Shown here one piece after another: positions 7,820 through 14,493 of a DNA stretch of 64,000 nucleotides. This DNA is from JACRNA01 sp964366335. Its GTDB lineage: Bacteria; Patescibacteriota; Microgenomatia; CAZETR01; Amesbacteraceae. The DNA is taken from the NCBI GenBank assembly GCA_964366335.1, contig CAYITQ010000001.1, positions 1 to 64,000 of the forward strand, in the 5' to 3' direction. The notes under the pieces were generated by a model. The model was given only the letters and a program-made list of their open reading frames with translations, was not told where the DNA came from and did not search any database. Made by a program: the position numbers and the translations under genes. Every line of letters starts with the position of its first letter. Within the stretch, counting starts at the first letter, position 1.

Positions 7820-8191
7820 ATGTTTGGGTTTTTGATTAAGTTGATATTAGTGACAGCCGTCATAGGCGGGATTGTAGGGTATGTGGCGATAAAGACGGAG
7901 CAATCACCCAAGGAAGTAGTTTTGAGTGCACAAAGCCAGATTGAAAGCTTAGCCAAGCCCGAGAAATACCAAGATATAATCAAAAATATTGACACCAAAG
8001 TATTGTTGTCCAAGGTAGGCGAGACTTTGGATAATTTGGTCACCAACCAGACCAAAGATTCCCCCGTTGTCTTGGGACTCAAAGTCACCAATGAAAGTTT
8101 GGGTGCAATTACAGATGTCTTGCAAAAATTGCCTACAGAACAACTGGAACAAATTCGCTCGGTAGTTTGTGCATCACCATCGGCAAATTAG
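7820..8191 (+). CDS. Membrane-anchored protein of unknown function
   Basis: 123 residues. An N-terminal hydrophobic segment (about 3-25) is followed by a soluble, helix-prone region ('LSKVGETLDNLVTNQTKDSP', 'GAITDVLQKLPTEQLEQIRS'). No family recognised. TATACT at 7808-7813 is exactly 6 nt before the ATG, predicting a leaderless mRNA. prfB follows 12 nt after the stop with its own -10. Confidence 0.6.
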   Translation: MFGFLIKLILVTAVIGGIVGYVAIKTEQSPKEVVLSAQSQIESLAKPEKYQDIIKNIDTKVLLSKVGETLDNLVTNQTKDSPVVLGLKVTNESLGAITDVLQKLPTEQLEQIRSVVCASPSAN

Positions 8192-8203
8192 TATAATGAC
8201 CAC

Positions 8204-9250
8204 ATGGAAGAGTTGAGACTCAGATTACAAAAAATAGAGGAAAAGTTGGGTGTGGAAAACCGCGACCGGATAATCCGCGAGCTGGAGGCCAAAACGATGC
8301 AGGAAGGTTTTTGGAATGATACCCAAGAAGCCCAAAGTATTATGAAACAATTGGCAGCAATGCAAAACGAGAAAAGCCAATTTGAATCACTTAAACTTCA
8401 AATAGAAGATTGTCTATCCATGCCCGAAGTGGTAGAAGAGGCAGACATTAGAAGATTGACCAAACTTCTGGAAAAAAGTGAATTTGCAATTTTTTTGAAT
8501 GGCAAATATGATGCCCATAATGCTATTTTTAATATTTATGCCGGTCAAGGCGGAGTGGAAGCCATGGATTGGACAGCCATGCTGTTTCGGATGTACAAGC
8601 GCTATTGTGAATTTCAGGGCTGGAGCACCGAAATATTAGACGAGACATTGGGAGATGAAGCGGGATTAAAGTCTATTTCGATTCTGGTTACCGGGCGCTA
8701 TGCCTATGGCTATCTCAAAGGTGAAATGGGGACACACAGATTAGTCCGTCAGTCACCGTTTAATGCTGATAATTTACGCCAAACATCGTTTGCGGGAGTG
8801 GAAGTAATGCCAGAATTGGCTGATGATATCGAAATTATTGTAAACCCCCAAGATTTAGAGTTTGATGCTTTTAGGTCTGGTGGTCATGGTGGGCAAAATG
8901 TCAACAAGGTTTCGACGGCAGTCAGACTTAAACATATTCCAACTGGAATTATAGTCGAGTGTCAGACCCAGAGATCCCAGGAGCAAAACCGGAAAATTGC
9001 CCTGGGAATGCTCAAGGCTAAGCTTTGGCAAAGACAACAAGAAGAAAAAGGCGCAGAGGCACAAAGGCTCAAAGGAGAAAGAACAGCTGCCTCCTGGGGA
9101 CACCAAGTCAGATCTTATGTTTTGCATCCATACAAATTAATAAAAGATGTGAGGACCGGGGTTGAGACCTCACAGGCAGAAGATGTTCTGGACGGAAAAA
9201 TAGATGAATTTATCCAAGCAGAAATGCGGTGTGATATACTTGCAGTATGA
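8204..9250 (+). CDS. prfB: Peptide chain release factor 2
   Basis: 348 residues. The N-terminal coiled coil, the stop-recognition tripeptide SPF (184-186) and the GGQ (229-231) identify RF2, which reads UAA and UGA. Its presence, with many genes ending in TGA, shows that UGA is a stop here. The usual programmed +1 frameshift near codon 25 is absent; the reading frame is continuous from EELRLRLQKIEEKLG. TATAAT at 8192-8197 is 6 nt before the ATG. The last 4 nt (ATGA) overlap the next gene. Confidence 0.96.
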   Translation: MEELRLRLQKIEEKLGVENRDRIIRELEAKTMQEGFWNDTQEAQSIMKQLAAMQNEKSQFESLKLQIEDCLSMPEVVEEADIRRLTKLLEKSEFAIFLNGKYDAHNAIFNIYAGQGGVEAMDWTAMLFRMYKRYCEFQGWSTEILDETLGDEAGLKSISILVTGRYAYGYLKGEMGTHRLVRQSPFNADNLRQTSFAGVEVMPELADDIEIIVNPQDLEFDAFRSGGHGGQNVNKVSTAVRLKHIPTGIIVECQTQRSQEQNRKIALGMLKAKLWQRQQEEKGAEAQRLKGERTAASWGHQVRSYVLHPYKLIKDVRTGVETSQAEDVLDGKIDEFIQAEMRCDILAV

Positions 9251-9639
9251 AGTATAAAGTGTTGTTGCTTTTGTCGACACTCGGGATTGTAGGGGTTGGG
9301 GCGGGGACAGGATATTTATTGTCTAAATCCGACGGTCGCGTAGCCGGAGTAGTGTCCACAAATAAGACTATGGTCAATAGTGACTTGGAAGTAGGGTCAC
9401 TGGATACCAAAACATTTAGAGATACGGCCACAGGAGTAATAGAAAAGAACGGTACCAATGGTGTCGGAACACATAAATTGGTTCGCGACGGAGGTCCCAG
9501 TCAGACTATATATATGGTATCGTCTGTCGTTGACCTAGACCAGTTCGATGGAAAAAAGGTGGAAGTCTGGGGAGAAACACAAAGTGTAGCTAAAGTTTCC
9601 TGGTTTATGGACATAGGGCGGGTAAAGATAGTAGAATAG
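9247..9639 (+). CDS. Small exported/membrane-anchored protein
   Basis: 130 residues. An N-terminal hydrophobic segment (about 4-25) acts as a signal or anchor. The C-terminal domain ('TIYMVSSVVDLDQFDGKKVE' then 'VWGETQ') looks like a small beta-rich, possibly OB-like fold. No named family recognised. It overlaps prfB by 4 nt and precedes ftsE by 4 nt. A TATACT at 9235-9240, exactly 6 nt upstream of the ATG, suggests a promoter for the FtsEX operon inside prfB. Confidence 0.6.
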   Translation: MKYKVLLLLSTLGIVGVGAGTGYLLSKSDGRVAGVVSTNKTMVNSDLEVGSLDTKTFRDTATGVIEKNGTNGVGTHKLVRDGGPSQTIYMVSSVVDLDQFDGKKVEVWGETQSVAKVSWFMDIGRVKIVE

Positions 9640-9643
9640 GAGA

Positions 9644-10321
9644 ATGATAACTGCCCAAGGGCTGACAAAAAAATTCGGATCGGTATTAGCTATAGATAAT
9701 ACCAGCTTTGATATAGCTTCAGGGGAGTTTGTCTTTTTGATTGGCAGATCAGGATCCGGCAAGACGACATTGATCAGGCTATTACTCCGGGATTTAGCAA
9801 TTGACTCGGGAACACTGATAATAGACGAGACCGACGTTACTAAGATTCCAAACAGTAAGCTTGCATTATACAGACGCAATATCGGAGTGGTATTTCAGGA
9901 TTTTAAATTGTTGACGGACCGCAATGTCCAGGAAAATGTAGCTTTACCTTTACAACTGAGAAATATAAAGACGGTAGACACGGATAGTGCAGTAAAGGCC
10001 GCTTTGGAAACCGTGGGACTTTCGGATAAGCGGGAATTGTTTCCGGCACAATTATCCGGTGGCGAGACTCAACGGGTAGCCATTGCCCGGGCGATTGTTG
10101 CTCAACCCAAATTAATTTTGGCCGACGAACCCACCGGCAATCTGGATCCGGCGACAGCCAAATCTATTCTCAAGCTCCTGCGGCAGATTCACGAAGAATT
10201 GAAAACCACGGTAATCATGGCCACTCATAATGCCGGTCTTGTAGATCACAGTTCTCTGCGGGTAATTACTCTGGAAAGTGGTAAATTAGTTAAAGATACC
10301 CAAAAAGGTAAATATGAATAA
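9644..10321 (+). CDS. ftsE: Cell-division ABC transporter ATP-binding protein FtsE
   Basis: 225 residues, a complete ABC ATPase. Walker A GRSGSGKTT at 34-42, Q-loop 'VVFQDFKLL', signature LSGGETQRV at 137-145 and Walker B LILADEP at 157-163, followed by the D-loop. With FtsX it forms the inner-membrane complex that switches on cell-wall hydrolases at division. It overlaps ftsX by 8 nt and lies upstream of an EnvC-like gene, the usual partner. Confidence 0.95.
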   Translation: MITAQGLTKKFGSVLAIDNTSFDIASGEFVFLIGRSGSGKTTLIRLLLRDLAIDSGTLIIDETDVTKIPNSKLALYRRNIGVVFQDFKLLTDRNVQENVALPLQLRNIKTVDTDSAVKAALETVGLSDKRELFPAQLSGGETQRVAIARAIVAQPKLILADEPTGNLDPATAKSILKLLRQIHEELKTTVIMATHNAGLVDHSSLRVITLESGKLVKDTQKGKYE

Positions 10322-11195
10322 TAATCCCATTACTACCGCTCTGGCCCGGATGCGCAGGTCGCCATATCAGGCGATGGCGGCTATTTCGATTATGGCGGTC
10401 ACTTTGTTTTTGGCTTGTGCATTTTTTGTGGTCAGTGCAGGAGGCCAAGAGATTCTCAAATATTTTGAATCCCGCCCACAGCTAAACGCTTTTTTCAAGA
10501 GTGACCTGGTCCCGACCCCATTACAAATCGAAACTTTAAAATCCAAACTTTTGGGAACAGGTCTGGTGATTTCAGTTAAATATATCTCAAAAGAAGATGC
10601 TTTCAATATCTACCGCGATCTGAACAAGAGTGACCCCTTACTCTTGGAAGCGGTAACTTCGGGAATGTTGCCGGCCTCCTTAGAAATCTCGGCAACAAAT
10701 CCCCGCGATCTGAAAAATATTTCAGAAATGCTCAAAACAGAATCAGGTATTGAGGATGTCCGCTTTGAAGAAGACGTTGTCTCTTCACTTACTCACTGGA
10801 CCAATTCCATTAGACTTATTGGTTTGGTGGCTGTAGGAATACATATTGTGATTACTTTCTTGGTAATTTTATTAATTATCGGCTTGAAATTAGCCAGTCG
10901 CAAAGAGGAGATTGGTCTAATGCGCTTAGTCGGCGCAACTTTTGGCTATATTGCCGCTCCTTTTGTCTGGGAGGGCATATTTTACGGAATATTCGGGGCG
11001 CTGGTTGCCTGGGGAACGGTCTATTTGATTATTTTATATTCTATGGGTTTTTTGCTGAGTTTGCTATCGGGAATTCCTATTTTACCGCCTCCCATTTTAT
11101 TCATGTTTGAAGTTTTGGGGGGAACAATGGGTTTAGGGGTGGTAATCGGTGCAATCGGGGGATGGCTGGCGGTATTGCGATTTTTGAAACAATGA
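10314..11195 (+). CDS. ftsX: Cell-division permease-like protein FtsX
   Basis: 293 residues with the FtsX layout: one N-terminal membrane segment (about 20-43), an extracytoplasmic domain of about 130 residues with 'LNAFFKSDLVPTPLQIETLK', then three C-terminal membrane segments (about 165-190, 215-240, 260-285). The extracellular domain normally contacts a coiled-coil hydrolase activator, here the next gene. It ends in an ATGA overlap with that gene. Confidence 0.93.
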   Translation: MNNNPITTALARMRRSPYQAMAAISIMAVTLFLACAFFVVSAGGQEILKYFESRPQLNAFFKSDLVPTPLQIETLKSKLLGTGLVISVKYISKEDAFNIYRDLNKSDPLLLEAVTSGMLPASLEISATNPRDLKNISEMLKTESGIEDVRFEEDVVSSLTHWTNSIRLIGLVAVGIHIVITFLVILLIIGLKLASRKEEIGLMRLVGATFGYIAAPFVWEGIFYGIFGALVAWGTVYLIILYSMGFLLSLLSGIPILPPPILFMFEVLGGTMGLGVVIGAIGGWLAVLRFLKQ

Positions 11196-12334
11196 AAAAG
11201 TTATTGGTTAGTTTGTTACTTGGTTACTTGGTTACTTTATCACTGGTTTATGCAGGACCTTGCGATAATCTAGGTGTGACTCAAGAATGGGTTGATTGTT
11301 GGCAAAAGGAAAGTGACAAAGCTCATAGCCAAGTTCAAACCTTAGCCGGTCAAATTGCCTATTATGATAGCCAAATTAAATTAGCCCAATCGAAAATAAC
11401 ACAGACTGAGGAACAAATCAAATCAGTTTCCATTCGTATAAATCAACTGGAGGACAAACTCAGGGAGCGTTCGGCCCTTCTGGAAAAGCAAATCGTTCAA
11501 ACCTACAAAAAGGGGATGTCTGATCCATTACAAATTATTTTTGGATCCGGAAATGTCTCCACCTTGTTATCTCAAATTAAATATTTACAAATTGTTCAGA
11601 CCAACAACAGGAAATTCTTGTATGATACCCAACTAGTCCAGACCAACTATGCCCAACAAAAAACTCTGATAGAAGAGTCCAAAAAAAAGTTGGATATCCA
11701 AAAGAAAAACTTAGCCACTATCAGAACCGAGTACGACAATCTTCTCAAACAAACTAAAAACAACGAGGCACTTTATCAAAAGCAATTAAAGCAAGCTCGC
11801 CAAGAGTTGGAAGCATTGGCAACCTCAAGATTTACAGGTGAGAAAAAGGTCGTAAAAAGGGGTGATGTCGTTGGAATTATGGGCAGCACAGGTTTTTCTA
11901 CTGGTCCCCATCTTCATTTTGGTTACTACAACATCAGAGAAGAAGAGTCTAACCTACTATTTACAAATTCGGATTGGTATTTTTCAAGATATGATTCTCC
12001 AGCCAACGCGCTCCAGTCAAAAGTTGTTTATTTTGAATACCAGTCTTGTGACGATGTTAAACAAACATCTGGTATCAATAAAGCGTTTGGAAATGGATCG
12101 TTCTCTTGGCCCATGAGCAACCCAAGAATAACCCAATGTTTTGGCCATACACCTTATTCATACGTCTATACTGGGAACATTCATCACGGCTTAGATATCG
12201 TAGATACTAACGATAGAGCAATTAGAGCAATTGACGATGGAGTAGCGTATTTTTATAAAGGAAATTCCTTTGGAAACAATGTTCGAATATTTCATTCAAA
12301 TGGAAAAATGTCTTTATATTTGCATTTGCAATAA
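11192..12334 (+). CDS. EnvC-like coiled-coil protein with circularly permuted M23 peptidase domain
   Basis: 380 residues from the ATG overlapping the ftsX stop. Signal peptide about 1-21, long coiled coil about 40-210. The M23 (LytM) parts are in swapped order. The usual C-terminal part comes first (KRGDVVGIMGSTG at 222-234 and GPHLHF at 238-243). The usual N-terminal part comes last (FSWPM at about 304, HHGLDI with His331 and Asp335, DDGVAY, and YLHLQ with His378 at the very end). All four expected metal/catalytic residues are present, so it may be an active permutant rather than a degenerate activator. It is the probable FtsEX-controlled cell-wall hydrolase or activator. Confidence 0.85.
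   Translation: MKKLLVSLLLGYLVTLSLVYAGPCDNLGVTQEWVDCWQKESDKAHSQVQTLAGQIAYYDSQIKLAQSKITQTEEQIKSVSIRINQLEDKLRERSALLEKQIVQTYKKGMSDPLQIIFGSGNVSTLLSQIKYLQIVQTNNRKFLYDTQLVQTNYAQQKTLIEESKKKLDIQKKNLATIRTEYDNLLKQTKNNEALYQKQLKQARQELEALATSRFTGEKKVVKRGDVVGIMGSTGFSTGPHLHFGYYNIREEESNLLFTNSDWYFSRYDSPANALQSKVVYFEYQSCDDVKQTSGINKAFGNGSFSWPMSNPRITQCFGHTPYSYVYTGNIHHGLDIVDTNDRAIRAIDDGVAYFYKGNSFGNNVRIFHSNGKMSLYLHLQ
11215..11238. repeat. 8-nt tandem repeat in signal-peptide coding region
   Basis: Three in-phase copies of GTTACTTG/GTTACTTT inside the codons for the signal peptide of the EnvC-like gene. The complementary unit (CCAAGTAA) recurs at about 56731-56745. An 8-nt period cannot come from a repeated amino-acid unit. 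Confidence 0.6.
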
Positions 12335-12352
12335 ATGTGATATTATATACAT

Positions 12353-12547
12353 ATGAAAATCAAGATTTTTGATCAATCGGGTTTGGGTAAATATTCTAAT
12401 AAATGGTTGGCCCTTGACCCTAATTCTATGAAGGTGGTGGTTTCAGGAAACCAAGCGGGGAACGTACTTGATAAGGCACGAAAAAGCGGTGTACAGCATC
12501 CTGTTTTGACACGTGCGCCAAAAAGTTACGGAGCTTATATTTTATAG
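12353..12547 (+). CDS. DUF5678-like small protein
   Basis: 64 residues. 'KWLALDPNSMKVVVSGNQAG' with 'VLDKARKSGVQHPVLTRAPK' and the ending GAYIL matches my recollection of DUF5678, a short family common in uncultured bacteria and often paired with a small retropepsin-like protease. TATTAT (12341-12346) is 6 nt before the ATG. The next gene, 4 nt downstream, is a shortened retropepsin-like protein. Confidence 0.6.
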   Translation: MKIKIFDQSGLGKYSNKWLALDPNSMKVVVSGNQAGNVLDKARKSGVQHPVLTRAPKSYGAYIL

Positions 12548-12551
12548 AAAA

Positions 12552-12779
12552 ATGGCAATGAACTTTCGTTATAGAAAGTTTCCGGTTGACCAAGATAATT
12601 GTCCCTTCCCCAACAAAAAATCTTCTCTCAGACCTGTGGGATTAAATATTAAAATCGGATTTTCATATGAGATGGAAAAATTGGCTTATGGAATTTTGGG
12701 TCAAGACGGATTCTTTGATCAATGGATAATCAAATTCGAGTATCACAAAGAAAATGTTGAATTAAAAAGCATAAATTAA
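12552..12779 (+). pseudogene. Retropepsin-like aspartic protease lacking its catalytic core
   Basis: 75 residues, about half the length I expect. The N-terminal part ('FRYRKFP', 'SSLRPVGLNIKIGFSY') and C-terminal part ('YGILGQDGFFDQWIIKFEYH') resemble the two ends of small bacterial retropepsin-like proteins. The middle with the catalytic DSGA/DTGA motif is absent, and the ends are joined in frame. This is best read as an internal deletion giving an inactive remnant; a short functional derivative is possible. Starts at 12552 or 12558 are both possible. Confidence 0.5.
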
Positions 12780-12781
12780 AA

Positions 12782-13576
12782 ATGTTTAATCAAATGAAGT
12801 GGTGGTTAGTTGCACTACTTTTTCTTTTTGCTGCCATACCTGCCTTAGCCGCAATACAATTTAATATTTACGACCCACTGGTTTCAGATCTGGAAATATC
12901 TCTGAACGCCTCAATATCAGGACTCACAACAAGTAGCTGTTCCTCGGAGAGCAAATGTTATTTACAAGGCACACTTCGCGAGCCAGCAAAAAACTACTTC
13001 GGTCAGACTTTAAACAAAGTTGATACTTGGGTTGATTATGTCTCTCAACCAGAGCTTGAATACATTCAGTCCACTTTTTATTCATTCCAGCCAGATTCTG
13101 GTAGTTGGTCAGGTCAGTTAAAAATGCGATTCTCCACACAGGACCCAGAATACAAAGGCCCTGGAAATTACGAGCTTAAACTCAGAAGATTCTCGGGAAA
13201 TAGCAAAAGTTCATCGGGAGATTCAAATACTTTGACAGTGGCTTTAATTGCCGCACTTCCCACCCCAACTCCAACTCCGACCCCTACCCCAACTCCAAAG
13301 CCCTCTCCCACACCAACTCCCACTCCCACACCAACGCCAACGCCTACATTAAAATCCAGTCCCACTCCTACACCGAAGCCGAGTCCAACGCCCACCCCAG
13401 TCCCTTTGGCCATTCCAAGTTCACCCACTGAATCATCCATCTTATTTCCAACTCCGAGTTCGCAAGTTTTGGCAAAATCCACTCAAAACAAAAATATTTA
13501 TTATCAATGGGGCTTTATAGTTGCAGGGTTATTGACACTGGGGGTATCGGGAGTAATGTTTTGGAGAAAGTTTTGA
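12782..13576 (+). CDS. Surface protein with PT-rich stalk and C-terminal anchor
   Basis: 264 residues. Signal peptide about 1-23 (ending ALA-A), a globular region about 24-155 with two Cys (CSSESKC), a Thr/Pro-rich linker about 160-215, and a C-terminal membrane segment ('WGFIVAGLLTLGVSGVMFW') with a basic tail RKF. This is a cell-wall or membrane-tethered surface protein; the globular family is not recognised. The PT-rich linker is a plausible O-mannosylation target for the PMT-like enzymes further downstream (inference). Confidence 0.7.
   Translation: MFNQMKWWLVALLFLFAAIPALAAIQFNIYDPLVSDLEISLNASISGLTTSSCSSESKCYLQGTLREPAKNYFGQTLNKVDTWVDYVSQPELEYIQSTFYSFQPDSGSWSGQLKMRFSTQDPEYKGPGNYELKLRRFSGNSKSSSGDSNTLTVALIAALPTPTPTPTPTPTPKPSPTPTPTPTPTPTPTLKSSPTPTPKPSPTPTPVPLAIPSSPTESSILFPTPSSQVLAKSTQNKNIYYQWGFIVAGLLTLGVSGVMFWRKF
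13260..13405. repeat. PT-rich low-complexity coding repeat
   Basis: Imperfect 6-nt repeat (CCNACN) encoding Pro-Thr dipeptides with occasional Lys/Ser in the surface protein. The period is a multiple of 3, so this is a protein-level repeat, unlike the 7- and 8-nt repeats elsewhere. The antisense reading (VGVGVG) is only its shadow. Confidence 0.8.
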
Positions 13577-13582
13577 TATAAT
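13577..13582 (+). promoter_or_regulatory. -10 element for AbiE-type pair
   Basis: Perfect TATAAT exactly 6 nt before the ATG at 13589, starting one base after the previous stop codon. It predicts a leaderless transcript for the antitoxin-toxin pair. Confidence 0.6.
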
Positions 13583-13588
13583 TTATGC

Positions 13589-13861
13589 ATGTCTAATCAA
13601 CAGCTTGATTCAGCCCGAAATCTGATTCGTCAAAACCCATCCCTTATCTGGCATACCAAATCATACGATGAGCTTCCAATTGAATCTATTGCAGAAGCAA
13701 TTTTTAACTATGGCAGTTGGCAGGAGTTTTTGAAATTAAAAGAAATATTGGGAACACAAAATCTGGCCCGAACTTTTGTAAAACTGGACAAAATGCCCAG
13801 AAATAATCTTCTGCCAATTTACCGTAATTATTTTCGGGACTATTTTAACCATTATGCATAA
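13589..13861 (+). CDS. Putative antitoxin of AbiE-type toxin-antitoxin pair
   Basis: 90 residues, mostly helical. It resembles short proteins that precede AbiEii-like genes in CPR genomes ('AIFNYGSWQEFLKLKEILGT', 'RNNLLPIYRNYFRDYF'). It overlaps the AbiEii-like toxin gene by 8 nt, supporting a pair. It lacks the winged-helix of classical AbiEi, so it is not AbiEi in the strict sense. Confidence 0.6.
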   Translation: MSNQQLDSARNLIRQNPSLIWHTKSYDELPIESIAEAIFNYGSWQEFLKLKEILGTQNLARTFVKLDKMPRNNLLPIYRNYFRDYFNHYA

Positions 13862-14477
13862 AAACATTCTTACCGAAAGTCAAATTGCAATGCTTCCTCT
13901 TCTAAAACGATTCTCGCCTGATTATTATCTGGTTGGGGGCACGGCTTTGGCTCTCCAGTATGGACACCGCCGGTCACTTGATTTCGATTTATTTACCACT
14001 AAATCGTTTGAAACCCAACCCATCTTGCGGAAAATCCGCAATAATCACAAGATTGACAAAATTCATATTGATGAAGCAAACCAACTTACACTTATGGCGG
14101 ATCAGATAAAAATGACATTTTATCAATATGAATATCCGGTTATTCACAACGAAAAATTAGAAGATATTATTAGTATGCCGGATGATTTATCAATTGCTGC
14201 CATGAAAGCTTTTGCCCTAGGCCGCCGGGCCAAGTGGAAAGATTATGTAGATTTATACTTTGTTTTCAAACAGCATTCTTTACAAGAGGTCTTAAATCGC
14301 GCCCATGAATATTATGGTGAAGGCGAATTCAACGATAAGCTTTTTCGGGGACAACTGGATTTTCACCGCGATATCAATTACATTGAGCCGGTAGACTGGA
14401 TGCCGGGGTTTGAAACACCCAATAAGGAAATACTTACGACTCTTTCCCAGATTAGCTTGCAAACTTTGAATAATTAA
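13854..14477 (+). CDS. AbiEii/AbiGii-like nucleotidyltransferase toxin
   Basis: 207 residues. 'DYYLVGGTALALQYGHRRSL' then DFDLFT has the GG(T/S) (28-30) and DxD (43, 45) active-site pattern of AbiEii. 'KAFALGRRAKWKDYVDLYFV' is the usual second motif. AbiEii toxins transfer nucleotides to RNA and cause growth arrest on phage infection; the partner gene upstream overlaps by 8 nt. All visible catalytic residues are intact. Confidence 0.82.
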   Translation: MHKNILTESQIAMLPLLKRFSPDYYLVGGTALALQYGHRRSLDFDLFTTKSFETQPILRKIRNNHKIDKIHIDEANQLTLMADQIKMTFYQYEYPVIHNEKLEDIISMPDDLSIAAMKAFALGRRAKWKDYVDLYFVFKQHSLQEVLNRAHEYYGEGEFNDKLFRGQLDFHRDINYIEPVDWMPGFETPNKEILTTLSQISLQTLNN

Positions 14478-14493
14478 AGTAAAATGCCCCACC

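Noticed and set aside
8204..8300. Programmed frameshift in prfB
   Set aside because: The frame is continuous from the start codon and no in-frame UGA occurs near the usual codon 25 site.
13168..13482. Minus-strand ORF rich in VGVGVG
   Set aside because: It is the antisense of the PT-rich linker; the repeat keeps the frame open by chance.
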